Below, one piece after another: positions 8,160-17,577 of a stretch of 41,142 bases of DNA. Location of the stretch: positions 1 through 41,142 of the forward strand of contig CABPYL010000028.1 of NCBI GenBank assembly GCA_902461565.1, in the 5' to 3' direction. How positions within the stretch are numbered: position 1 is the first letter of the stretch; every line of letters begins with the position of its first letter. The notes below the pieces were generated by a model. It had not been told where the DNA came from and searched no databases. It saw only the letters and a program-made list of their open reading frames with translations. The translations under genes were made by a program, and so were the position numbers. Origin of the DNA: an uncultured Porphyromonadaceae bacterium. GTDB taxonomy: Bacteria; Bacteroidota; Bacteroidia; Bacteroidales; Muribaculaceae.

Positions 8160-10448
8160 ATGAAAAAAACAGTACTTATCCTTGCAGCCGCGACGGCTGT
8201 GTGCGCAATGGCACAGAATCCGCTCGATCTCCAGAGCCGTGCGGACCTGAGAGCTGCAAAAGCGACATTCACCACCGAAGCGGGGGCAATTGACGGAGAC
8301 GCCACAATGCGACGCGTTTCTTCCGCCCGCCCATCCACACTATTCGCTTTTGTAAAAATCGACTCCGACACCGACCTCGACGCCCTCGTAGCCAAAGGAA
8401 TGGTTATAGACCGACGCGCCGGCAATATTCTGCTTGCACAGGTTCCGGAATCGCTGTTGGAAGAACTTTGCACCACCGAGGGAGTACGACGCGTGCAGCT
8501 GTCGCGTAACCTCTCGCCCAAACTCGACAAGGCTCGCGCAAGTGTAGGCATCGACAGAATACACAGCGGTCTCGAACTGCCACAGGCATACACAGGCAAA
8601 GGTGTGATAGCCGGTATCGTGGACGGAGGCATGGACCCGAACCATATCAACTTCAAAGACACCGACGGAAAGAACCGCATACGGCATTTTACACATATCC
8701 GTCTTAACGAGGCCGGAACCACTCCCCTAACCTCCACATACACCCCAGAACAGCTACCCATGTTCAGCACCGACGACAACACCACCTATCACGGTGCCCA
8801 CACAATGGGTATCATGGCCGGTGGCCACCGCGGAACCGCAACTGTCGCCGGGCCATCGGAACTTATCGGAGGCACTGCCATAAAAGAGACCGACAACCCC
8901 TACTACGGCGCAGCCTACGACGCCGAAATCGCTGCTTCATGCGGTCTGCTGCAGGATTATTTCATTGCCCAGGGTGTGTCCGGCATTCTCGATTATGCCT
9001 ACGCACAACAGAAACCCTGTGTAATAAACCTGTCGCTGGGAAGCAATCTCGGTCCTCACGACGGCAAAGGAATGATGTCGCAGTATCTGCAGGCCGAGGC
9101 CGAGATGAACGGAGCCATTTTCTGCATCGCTGCTGGCAACGAAGGTGATATCGCCATAGCTCAGCATAAAACTTTCACCGAGGACGATACCGAATTCAAG
9201 ACCTTCATAAAACCCTATGTCTACAGTGCTGCCGAACGTAACATCCGCTACGGTTCGCTACATATCTATTCCGACGACGAAACCGAATTCGACGTGCGTG
9301 CCGTGGTTTACAACAGCAAGCGCCACCGCGTTGCCGTGAATGTACCGATCAAAGGCAACACCAACGGCCAGGCAATCTATTATGTAAGCAACAGCGATTA
9401 CGCTACCGGTGAAACCGATGTGGTGAACGCCAACTTTGCGAAAGCTTTCGACGGTTATGTGGGCTTAGGTTCGATGATAGATGCGGACAGCGGACGTTTC
9501 TACGCCCTTATCGACTTTATGACCTTCGACAACCAGACCACCAATGCCGACGGCACTTACCTCCTCGGATTTATTGTCAGCGGTAAGCCGGGCCAGCGCA
9601 TCGATGTATTCCTCGACGGCACTTATACCGAATTCAACGGTTACGGAGAAGACGGTTGGGCCGACGGTCTATACGACGGTACCATCAGCGACCTCGCCAC
9701 CACAAAGAGCGCACTGATTGTAGGATCCTACGATACCCGCGACACATGGTACTCGCTCGACGGAGGCATATACGGCTATAACGGCATGTTCGAACCCGGC
9801 ACCATCAGCGAATTCTCGTCCTTCGGAGAAACCGTCGACGGCCGCAGGCTCCCCCATATCTGCGCTCCTGGCGCAACTATAGTGTCGAGCACAAGCACGC
9901 CGTTTATCAGCGAGCCGTCCAACGGCATAACCGACGCCTATCTCCAGGCTATGGTGAAAAACGGCACCCGTACCGATGCCTGGGAACAAATGACGGGCAC
10001 TTCTATGGCATCGCCACTCGTAGCCGGTTCCATTGCACTGTGGCTCGAAGCCGATCCCGCGTTGACAATCACCGACATTATGGACATAGTTGCAAAAACC
10101 GCCGTTGTCGACACCCAGGTCGAAACAACCGGTAGCCCACTGCAATGGGGCGCCGGCAAGTTCAATGCCTACGAAGGTCTGAAGGAAGTTCTTCGCCGAA
10201 GCTCCGGCGTAAACGACATAGCCGCCGAAGCAAAGAAACCTGTCATTACCGCGACCGGCGACCGCTGTTTCAAAGTCGCAGTTCCCGGTGCCGCAACTGT
10301 AAAGGCAACCGTGTTCGACATGGCCGGCAGGCGCGTAGCATCGTCCGTAGCCCTATCCGACGAAGTCAGCGTAGATCTCTCGGCGACAGCACCCGGCGTA
10401 TATATTATAAGTGCCAACGGCACCGCAACACGCGTTCTTGTCAAGTAA
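8160..10448 (+). CDS. Subtilisin-like serine protease (S8) with C-terminal T9SS-type sorting domain
   Basis: Secreted serine peptidase of 762 residues. The ATG at 8160 gives a signal peptide ending near AVCAMAQ; a TTG at 8148 in the same frame is less likely. The catalytic triad is visible: Asp155 in VDGGMD, His211 in HGAHTMGIMAGG, and Ser615 in GTSMASPLVAG. AAGNEGD holds the oxyanion Asn. The region between His and Ser is about 400 residues, with a beta-rich insertion after AAGNEGD. The last 80 residues (FDMAGRRVASS, then APGVYIISANG and VLVK) form a typical type A sorting tail, so the enzyme is expected on the surface or released. It probably shares a transcript with the LRR protein 19 bases downstream. 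Target unknown. Confidence 0.92.
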   Translation: MKKTVLILAAATAVCAMAQNPLDLQSRADLRAAKATFTTEAGAIDGDATMRRVSSARPSTLFAFVKIDSDTDLDALVAKGMVIDRRAGNILLAQVPESLLEELCTTEGVRRVQLSRNLSPKLDKARASVGIDRIHSGLELPQAYTGKGVIAGIVDGGMDPNHINFKDTDGKNRIRHFTHIRLNEAGTTPLTSTYTPEQLPMFSTDDNTTYHGAHTMGIMAGGHRGTATVAGPSELIGGTAIKETDNPYYGAAYDAEIAASCGLLQDYFIAQGVSGILDYAYAQQKPCVINLSLGSNLGPHDGKGMMSQYLQAEAEMNGAIFCIAAGNEGDIAIAQHKTFTEDDTEFKTFIKPYVYSAAERNIRYGSLHIYSDDETEFDVRAVVYNSKRHRVAVNVPIKGNTNGQAIYYVSNSDYATGETDVVNANFAKAFDGYVGLGSMIDADSGRFYALIDFMTFDNQTTNADGTYLLGFIVSGKPGQRIDVFLDGTYTEFNGYGEDGWADGLYDGTISDLATTKSALIVGSYDTRDTWYSLDGGIYGYNGMFEPGTISEFSSFGETVDGRRLPHICAPGATIVSSTSTPFISEPSNGITDAYLQAMVKNGTRTDAWEQMTGTSMASPLVAGSIALWLEADPALTITDIMDIVAKTAVVDTQVETTGSPLQWGAGKFNAYEGLKEVLRRSSGVNDIAAEAKKPVITATGDRCFKVAVPGAATVKATVFDMAGRRVASSVALSDEVSVDLSATAPGVYIISANGTATRVLVK

Positions 10449-10467
10449 CAATAATACAATTAAATAG

Positions 10468-13400
10468 ATGAAAAAGATTATCAAAAGCGCTCTTGCGGTT
10501 GCCATCGGCGCACTGGCGACGTTTACTGCATCTGCCGAAGAGCCGATTATCACATTCCACACATCGCTCTATCAGAACCAGGGCCCTATCAACAGCATGT
10601 CCTTCCACATCGGTGGTACGGGCGGCGGTTACATTGATGTTGACTTCGGTTTCGGTACCGAAGAATACGAACTCGAAGAAGCCGTTTTCGATTCCACAAC
10701 TTCTGCCATATCGGCAACCACTGTATCCGGCACCGTGAGCGAGGAAGGCATTGTCCGCATCTATGGCAACCCTTCGGCTATAGACTATCTGAGCCTAAAC
10801 GGATGCTACATCACCTCCATCGAAATGCCGGAACTTACAAACCTTCAGATTCTTGACCTGAGCCACAACGAGCTCTCCGGACTCGATCTCTCGGCATACG
10901 ACAAACTGGAGGCCATCTACCTTGCCGACAACCCTTATTCCGAAGCATCACCTCTTAAAATAGGCGCCAACAAGCCCAATCTTACAATTCTCGAAATTGG
11001 CCAGTCGTATTGGCTCGACCAAAGTTTCAACCTCTCGGATTATCCATCGATTATATCTTTCGACGCATACGCCGCCTACGATCTCCGCAAAGTGGACCCC
11101 TCGGGCTGCCCCAAGCTGATGCAACTTACAATCGACCTTACTGAGGTTGAGACACTGGATGTTTCCAAAAATCCGGAACTGGCGATACTCAACATATCCG
11201 ACTGTAAGATTACCGACATAGACATCAGCCACAACACCAAGCTCCAGCAGTTCTACTGCGTCCGCGGCTCGCAGAAATACGATTCTTACAAAATCAAGAG
11301 TCTGGATCTCAGCCATAATCCCGATCTGTACTATCTCTTTGCCGGATACAACGCCCTCAAGGACCTCGATATCAGCAACAACCCCAAGCTGTTCGAGCTT
11401 TCAGTACCCTGGAACGAACTTACCACCCTCGATATCAGCAACAACAAGAACCTGTACAACGTCATTATCCGGAACAACTACTTCAGTTTCGCCACACTGC
11501 CAGTCAATCCCGGCGACTGGGGCGAATATGATTACCAACAGCGTGCCACTCCCGTAAACCGCAGCTACAAGACTGGCGATGTACTGGATTTCTCCGCCAC
11601 AATGCTTCGCGAAGGCACAGAAACCGTTGCATCCATGTACAAAGTAAACGAAGAAGATTATTCATCGCCCATTCCTTTAGACAACAGCAACTTTAAATTC
11701 GAGAACGGCAAAATCACACTGCTCACCGAACTTACCGACAGTGTTTTTATCCGCTTCGATAACTCGCTGTTCTCGCAATACCCCATAAGCACCACCAATT
11801 TCGTTGTAAAGAGCGATAGCGAATACGGAAAACCCGCCAACGCCATCACTTTCCTGCCTGCTGCCGACGAAGGTCGTGAGGTTGCTTTCGTCGTAGGCAT
11901 GAACGGAGCATCGGCCGAGAACCCTAAGACGTTCTATGTGGATTTTGGCAACGGCCAGCCGGTGGAAATGACGGCTGCCGGCAGTACTGTCGCTTCCGGC
12001 ACCACTGTCAGGAACAACCGCAACGGCAACGGTTACATGCATATTTATGTTCCCGAGGATAATGACATAAGCGCCCTCTCTATCGATGGCATGGAATTAT
12101 TCAGCATACAATTCAGTCTGGCGGCACGCAGTCTGCGTGAACTTACGCTGAACAATACCGGGCTGTACGAACTCGACCTTACAGAACTTCTGCAGCTGCG
12201 CCGCCTCGAGCTTCGCAAGAACCACCTGCGCACTCTCGACATATCAGGCAAGAACTATCTTTTTGCCAAACACAGCCTCACCGACCTTATAGTGCCTTCC
12301 AACGAAATAGAGACACTTGTTATCGAAGACTCAGAGTCGCTGCTTAACCTCGATGCCTCTTCCAACGCTCTCACCGAACTCGATCTGGTTTCCGCAAAGC
12401 AGCTTGTAAATCTGAATATGAGCAGCAACAAATTAACCTCGATAGACTTCTCCAAGTGCGCGGCGCTCAAAAACGTCAATGTGTCCTTAAACAGCATTGC
12501 CCAAATAGTCATGCCTAACGAATCGGTGCTTAACGATTTCGACATCCACAACAACGCCATGACCTTCGCCACTCTCCCGCTGCCTTCGGCTTTCACCGGT
12601 AAATACACCTACAACAACCAGAAACCCCTCCGCATTTCCGAAAAAGGGCCAGGTGTCGACCTGTCGGAACAATATCTCGACCTCGACGGCAATTTCACAA
12701 AGTACGAATGGTACAAGGCAGATGGCACAAAACTGACCTCGGGCACCGACTACACCGAATCCGAAGGCAAGACCCGTTTTCTCGACAGCACTCTCGGCAA
12801 AGTATATTGCATCATCAGCAACGCAACCCTCCCGGCCCTGACCCTGCGCACATCCCAGATTCTGGTTGCCGAAATGCCGGATCTGGTAACGGTATCCTTC
12901 ACTACACCCGTAGGCGGTGAATCCGTAGGACTCTCTCTTGCCGCCGAAAAACCGACATCAATATTCATCGACTGGAAAGGCGACGGCGTTGACCTCACCA
13001 ATTACGAACTCGGCACAACATACCGCCTGTTCGACGCCACCACTACCGAAGGCGCCAACGTTAAGGTATATACTTACGGCGACGAAGCTCCTATATCGGT
13101 TTTCAGCATCACCGGCGCCACAATGAAAAATCTTGACATCAGCGGCCTCACTTCCGCTGGTACCATCTCCGTAAGCAATGCATCCATCGACAATCTCATT
13201 CTTCCGGAAGGCGGATCTCTGAAAGAACTGAACCTTTCGGACAACAAACTTAGCACCATCGACCTCAGCAAACAACCCAACATCACATCGCTGTCGCTTG
13301 CGCACAACTGTTTTACTGGAAAAATTGACTTTTCCTCGCTTAAACCGCTGCAACTTCTCAGCCTCGGCGACAACGCAATCTCCGAAATCGTTCTGGACAA

Positions 13401-14124
13401 TCCTGTGCTGTGGTTCCTCGACCTCGCCCAGAACGATCTCTCGGAAATCGACCTCTCAAAGGTTCCAAATCTCGAACAGCTCTCGCTTGCCGGCAACGAA
13501 TTCAGCAACGTGGATGTCGAAAGCCTGCGAAACCTCAAAGCCCTTGTACTGGACCAGAACAAATTCACCTTCACCACTCTGCCGCCTGTAAAAGATCAGT
13601 ACATTATATATACATACGGCAACCAGGCACGCATCAACGGTGTTGTAAACGGTCTTACAGTCGACCTCAGCTCGCAGGCAATAGCCGGCACCACACCCAC
13701 CACATATTTATGGTTCATTGATGACCCCGTTCTGGATGAAGAAGGTATCTGGACAGGCGAACAGCTGCTTGCAGACGAAGAATACACCGTAAACCACGGC
13801 GTTACTACTTTCGTGGAACCGCTCGACCGCCTTGTATGCCTCATGCTCAACGACAGTTTTCCAAACCTTGCCCTGATGTCAAACATGATAGACCTCAGCA
13901 CGGGAGCTATTGAAGGTTCCGGGGCAGAAACCATTGCAGACGTTAAAGTTATCGGCTCATCGATAATCGCAGTTGCCGACGACGCCACAGCCCGCGTATA
14001 CCGCACCGACGGCACTCTTGCCGCAACGGCACAGGTAAACGGGACATGCACTCTTGGAGCATTCACTCCGGGCGTTTACGTAGTAACCGTAGGCAGCAAC
14101 GCATTCAAGGTTGCGGTGAGATAA
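10468..14124 (+). CDS. Giant leucine-rich-repeat surface protein with T9SS-type sorting tail (three-fold repeated architecture)
   Basis: Secreted protein of 1218 residues with a signal peptide ending near TFTASAE. It consists of three long modules, about 25-455, 457-800 and 804-1150. Each begins with a beta-rich segment carrying a D-x/W-G motif (YIDVDFG at 55, YVDFGNG near 490, FIDWKGDG near 832). Each continues with LRRs of the LxxLDIS/LxNNxL type, then an F-T-LP motif (341, 699 and 1035) and an Ig-like segment. A C-terminal segment from about 1157 (RVYRTDGTLAATA, APGVYVVTVG-like end) is a type A sorting domain. Such BspA-like proteins bind host or bacterial surfaces; the ligand here is unknown. 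It follows the subtilase by 19 bases. Confidence 0.88.
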   Translation: MKKIIKSALAVAIGALATFTASAEEPIITFHTSLYQNQGPINSMSFHIGGTGGGYIDVDFGFGTEEYELEEAVFDSTTSAISATTVSGTVSEEGIVRIYGNPSAIDYLSLNGCYITSIEMPELTNLQILDLSHNELSGLDLSAYDKLEAIYLADNPYSEASPLKIGANKPNLTILEIGQSYWLDQSFNLSDYPSIISFDAYAAYDLRKVDPSGCPKLMQLTIDLTEVETLDVSKNPELAILNISDCKITDIDISHNTKLQQFYCVRGSQKYDSYKIKSLDLSHNPDLYYLFAGYNALKDLDISNNPKLFELSVPWNELTTLDISNNKNLYNVIIRNNYFSFATLPVNPGDWGEYDYQQRATPVNRSYKTGDVLDFSATMLREGTETVASMYKVNEEDYSSPIPLDNSNFKFENGKITLLTELTDSVFIRFDNSLFSQYPISTTNFVVKSDSEYGKPANAITFLPAADEGREVAFVVGMNGASAENPKTFYVDFGNGQPVEMTAAGSTVASGTTVRNNRNGNGYMHIYVPEDNDISALSIDGMELFSIQFSLAARSLRELTLNNTGLYELDLTELLQLRRLELRKNHLRTLDISGKNYLFAKHSLTDLIVPSNEIETLVIEDSESLLNLDASSNALTELDLVSAKQLVNLNMSSNKLTSIDFSKCAALKNVNVSLNSIAQIVMPNESVLNDFDIHNNAMTFATLPLPSAFTGKYTYNNQKPLRISEKGPGVDLSEQYLDLDGNFTKYEWYKADGTKLTSGTDYTESEGKTRFLDSTLGKVYCIISNATLPALTLRTSQILVAEMPDLVTVSFTTPVGGESVGLSLAAEKPTSIFIDWKGDGVDLTNYELGTTYRLFDATTTEGANVKVYTYGDEAPISVFSITGATMKNLDISGLTSAGTISVSNASIDNLILPEGGSLKELNLSDNKLSTIDLSKQPNITSLSLAHNCFTGKIDFSSLKPLQLLSLGDNAISEIVLDNPVLWFLDLAQNDLSEIDLSKVPNLEQLSLAGNEFSNVDVESLRNLKALVLDQNKFTFTTLPPVKDQYIIYTYGNQARINGVVNGLTVDLSSQAIAGTTPTTYLWFIDDPVLDEEGIWTGEQLLADEEYTVNHGVTTFVEPLDRLVCLMLNDSFPNLALMSNMIDLSTGAIEGSGAETIADVKVIGSSIIAVADDATARVYRTDGTLAATAQVNGTCTLGAFTPGVYVVTVGSNAFKVAVR

Positions 14125-14151
14125 TTCAGTTCCGGAGACACACAAATATGC

Positions 14152-14173
14152 GGGGGCGGCATCTGTCGCCCCC
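14152..14173 (+). terminator. Terminator hairpin of the subtilase-LRR operon
   Basis: GGGGGCGGC (14152-14160) pairs with GTCGCCCCC (14165-14173) with one G-T pair and an ATCT loop, followed by CTCGTTTCTTT. It begins 28 bases after the LRR stop. Confidence 0.7.
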
Positions 14174-14509
14174 CTCGTTTCTTTCAATCATAAAACGCTT
14201 CTCCTATACTTATTCGGAAATATGAGAAGGTGTACAATATTTTTATGCAAAAAATTTTTAAAAATATGCAGAATTTTTATTATTATTTGAAAAATTAATC
14301 GTAATTTAGCGACATAAATAACAGAAAAAAGTAACACCCTTTATAATCTTTTTATTAATGTCCTGAATGATAGAAACATACAACACCGATTACTGTGTCA
14401 GGGTAAGCCCGCACAAATCTATAAAACCTGAACAATGCAGGCGCTGACTATATGCATCACGCCAAACAATGAAAAAACATATCTTAAACCAAATCTAAAC
14501 ACCTCAATA
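14174..14509 (+). promoter_or_regulatory. AT-rich leader and promoter region of the susCD locus
   Basis: About 335 bases hold no gene. The stretch 14230-14360 is very AT-rich and includes the imperfect inverted sequence ATATTTTT ... AAAAATAT around 14237-14267. TAATTTAG (14302-14309) resembles a -7 box, but no well-spaced TTTG precedes it, so an activator-dependent promoter is likely. The remaining roughly 195 bases would be a long untranslated leader, common for susC genes. Confidence 0.45.
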
Positions 14510-16144
14510 ATGGTAAGACCAGTATTTAAATCGCGTCTCGCTCTATTGATTTCCGCTTTCGTAGTGCAGATATGCGCAACGGCAGCCCTGGCAGCGCCAC
14601 TGAACATCAAAGGCACTGTTACCGACGAAACAGGCGAGCCTCTTATCGGTGTATCAGTACAGCCGGTAAAGAGTAATAAGGGCGTAACCACCGACATCGA
14701 CGGCAAATACGCTCTCTCAATTCCCGCTCCCGGCGAAGTAAATTTCTCGTACGTGGGAATGAAACCTAAAATTGTAAAGGTAAGCCAATCCGGCACCTAT
14801 GACGTAGTTCTCGAACAAGGCAGCAACACCCTCGACGATGTTGTTGTGGTAGGTTACGGCACACAGCGCAAAGTGAACCTCACCGGTTCGGTACAGAGCG
14901 TGAACTCCGAAGAAATACTCCGCCGCAGCGTTTCCAACGGCTCGCTGGCCCTGCAGGGTATCGTTCCGGGCCTCACAGCCGTTCAGAGCAGCGGTCAGCC
15001 CGGCGGCGACCAGGCACGAATCACCATCCGCGGCCGCGGATCCATCAACTCCAATACATCGCCCCTCGTGCTTATCGACGGTGTCGAAGGCGACATGAAC
15101 CGTATCGATCTGAACAGCGTGGAATCCATCTCCGTCCTCAAGGACGCCGCCTCAGCCTCCATCTACGGTTCGCGCGCATCAAACGGTGTTATCCTTATCA
15201 CCACCAAGCGCGGAGCCAAAGGCAAACCCAAAGTAACTTTCAACGGCTATATCGGCTGGAACAAGCCTACCGAAATGGCTGAGGGCGTGGACGCCATCGG
15301 CCTTATGCAGGCTATCGACATGGCACGTGCCAACAACGACCAGGACCCGCTCTACACCGACATGATAGAAACCTACCGCACAGAAGGCGCCGACCAGCTA
15401 AACCGCTACGACACCAACTGGCGCGACGCTATCATGAAAAGTTCCGCTATGGTGCAGAACTACTCCGTAGGCGTCAGCGGCGGTTCCGATTTCCTGAACG
15501 TCTATGCCTCTGCCGGCTTCTACAAACAGGACGGCATGGTGCCCAACAACGATTTCAAGCGCTACAACCTGCGTCTTAACTCCGATATGAAAATCAACGA
15601 CTGGATTCACCTCGGTGTCGACGCCAGCGTACGCCAGGCCGAAGTTCTAAACCCCATCGGCGGCGCGACAACTCTTATCGGTTATACCATGACCTTCCAG
15701 CCGCTGCTCTCCGGCATCAACGCCGACGGCACCTGGGGCTACGGTCTGCAGGGCAACAACCCCATCGCGACGATAAACGACGGCGGCTACAGCAAGAGCC
15801 TCGCTCCCGAATATGTCGTCAAGACCACCCTTACCGTTAACCCGTTCAAGGGCATGACTATTCTGGGAAGCTACAACTGGAAACGCAACACAGGAAGTAC
15901 CTACACATTTGCCGACACCTACGAGGAATATGAATACGGCGCCCTCAAAGGCACCTTCCCCACCGAGGTGAAAAAAGCAAGCGACCAGCGCTCCAACTCC
16001 GATTACAAGCAGTACAATGCAATGGCCACCTACGAGAACACTTTCGCTTCGCACTACCTCAAGGCGATGATAGGTTTCCAGAGCGAGGAATTCAACTCCA
16101 ACAACCTCACAGCAGGCCGCTCCGACTTCAAATACGACGGCTAA
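14510..16144 (+). CDS. SusC/RagA family TonB-dependent glycan transporter, N-terminal part (frameshifted)
   Basis: First part of the outer-membrane glycan transporter of the PUL. The ATG at 14510 (MVRPVFKSRLALL) gives a signal peptide ending near ALAAP. It is followed by the carboxypeptidase-regulatory-like domain (GTVTDETGEPLIGVSV), the TonB box/plug junction VVVVGYGTQRKVNLTGSV, and the SusC signature LKDAASASIYGSRASNGVI. The frame stops at TAA 16142-16144 after 544 residues (SDFKYDG), in the middle of the barrel. Restoring one C at 16141 (GGC-CTA-AAC) joins it seamlessly to the next frame and gives a normal 1018-residue SusC. The break is either a real inactivating mutation or a sequencing error; read depth would decide. 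Confidence 0.9.
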   Translation: MVRPVFKSRLALLISAFVVQICATAALAAPLNIKGTVTDETGEPLIGVSVQPVKSNKGVTTDIDGKYALSIPAPGEVNFSYVGMKPKIVKVSQSGTYDVVLEQGSNTLDDVVVVGYGTQRKVNLTGSVQSVNSEEILRRSVSNGSLALQGIVPGLTAVQSSGQPGGDQARITIRGRGSINSNTSPLVLIDGVEGDMNRIDLNSVESISVLKDAASASIYGSRASNGVILITTKRGAKGKPKVTFNGYIGWNKPTEMAEGVDAIGLMQAIDMARANNDQDPLYTDMIETYRTEGADQLNRYDTNWRDAIMKSSAMVQNYSVGVSGGSDFLNVYASAGFYKQDGMVPNNDFKRYNLRLNSDMKINDWIHLGVDASVRQAEVLNPIGGATTLIGYTMTFQPLLSGINADGTWGYGLQGNNPIATINDGGYSKSLAPEYVVKTTLTVNPFKGMTILGSYNWKRNTGSTYTFADTYEEYEYGALKGTFPTEVKKASDQRSNSDYKQYNAMATYENTFASHYLKAMIGFQSEEFNSNNLTAGRSDFKYDG

Positions 16145-16206
16145 ACGAACTGCAGCACGGCGACGCCTCCACGGCCACAAACAGCGCATATTCCACCGCG
16201 TGGAGC

Positions 16207-17565
16207 ATGCTTTCCTATATCTTCCGTATCAACTATACCTTCCGCGACCGCTACCTGCTTGAAGTGAACGGACGCTACGACGGCACCTCGCGCTTCACCA
16301 ACGACAGGCGCTGGGGTTTCTTCCCCTCGGTATCGCTCGGCTGGCGCATGTCGGAGGAAGCATTCTTCCAGGGCCTAAAGCCCGTGCTGAACAACCTCAA
16401 GCTCCGCGCGTCCTTCGGCCGTCTCGGCAACCAGGACCTCGACGGTACAACGAACTTCCCTTATGTATCGGCAGTGAGCACCGGCAACGCATACGGCTAC
16501 TTCTTTGATGAAGAATTCACCCCCGGTGCGGCACAGACACAGCTCGCCAACCCACTCATCACCTGGGAAAAATCCTCGCAGTATAACGTCGGCCTCGACT
16601 GGAGCCTGTTCAACAACCGTCTATCCGGCGGCTTCGACTACTATGTCCGCAAAATCGACGATATGATCCAGCGATTCCCCGTTCCCGAATTCGCAGCACT
16701 CGAAGCGCCCTGGCAGAATGCCGGCTCCATGCGCAACAACGGCTGGGAACTCTCCCTTGGCTGGAACGACCGTATCGGAAACGTAAATTACTATGCCAAA
16801 TTCAATATCTCCGACGTCCGCAACAAAGTTCTGAACCTATACGGCAACGAATACAAGAGCGGCAACACATACACCGCCGAAGGTTTGCCCTACGGCAATT
16901 ACTACGGTTATATCGCCGACGGATTCTACCGCGATCAGGCCGACATCGACAACTCGCCCGCTTTCGGCGACCGCAATACAATCAAACCCGGATTTATCAA
17001 ATATAAAGATATCTCCGGCCCCGACGGTGTGCCCGACGGTGTTATCGACGGAGAGGACCGTGCTGTTATCGGCAATCCCACCCCGCACTATGGATACGGT
17101 CTAACCCTTGGCGCCGACTGGAAAGGCTTCGACATAAGTGTATTCTTCCAGGGCGTTGCAAAACGCGACGTGCTGTACACCGGTGCCGGCGCACGTCCCC
17201 TCTTGGGCAACATGACGATATACACGCATCAGCTCGATACCTGGACACCCGACAACCAGGATGCCACTTTCCCGCTGCTGCTTGTCGACAACTCAGGCGG
17301 TCTGGCAAACAATATGGCATCTTCGTTCTGGGTACAGAGCGGCGCATACTGCCGTCTGAAAAACCTTGTAGTGGGCTACACTATACCCAAGAAAATCACA
17401 CGCAAGGCCACAATTGAAAACCTCCGCGTATATGCAACCGCTCAGAACCTGTTCACAATCCGCGGCGACAACTTTTACAAAGGTTTCGACCCCGAGAGCT
17501 CGGCTGGTGCAAGCTGCTATCCCCTCAACAAGACCTTCCTATTCGGTCTGCAACTCGAATTCTAA
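16207..17565 (+). CDS. SusC/RagA family TonB-dependent transporter, C-terminal part (after the frameshift)
   Basis: C-terminal half of the SusC barrel in the next frame. Homologous sequence continues without a gap from 16141 (LNELQHGDASTATNSAYSTAW), so the ATG at 16207 is only the first methionine after the break, not a natural start. Typical SusC barrel features follow: SYIFRINYTFRDRYLLE, DGTSRF, FPSVSLGWRMSEEAF, FGRLGNQDL, the GGFDYY strand, and a C-terminal aromatic end (FLFGLQLEF) expected for BAM recognition. If the frameshift is real this half would not be made or exported, because it has no signal peptide. SusD begins 12 bases after its stop. Confidence 0.88.
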   Translation: MLSYIFRINYTFRDRYLLEVNGRYDGTSRFTNDRRWGFFPSVSLGWRMSEEAFFQGLKPVLNNLKLRASFGRLGNQDLDGTTNFPYVSAVSTGNAYGYFFDEEFTPGAAQTQLANPLITWEKSSQYNVGLDWSLFNNRLSGGFDYYVRKIDDMIQRFPVPEFAALEAPWQNAGSMRNNGWELSLGWNDRIGNVNYYAKFNISDVRNKVLNLYGNEYKSGNTYTAEGLPYGNYYGYIADGFYRDQADIDNSPAFGDRNTIKPGFIKYKDISGPDGVPDGVIDGEDRAVIGNPTPHYGYGLTLGADWKGFDISVFFQGVAKRDVLYTGAGARPLLGNMTIYTHQLDTWTPDNQDATFPLLLVDNSGGLANNMASSFWVQSGAYCRLKNLVVGYTIPKKITRKATIENLRVYATAQNLFTIRGDNFYKGFDPESSAGASCYPLNKTFLFGLQLEF

Positions 17566-17577
17566 AAATTGACTCCA

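Noticed and set aside
16136..16150. Programmed ribosomal frameshift in susC
   Set aside because: There is no slippery heptamer or downstream stem, and SusC proteins are not known to use one; mutation or sequencing error is simpler.
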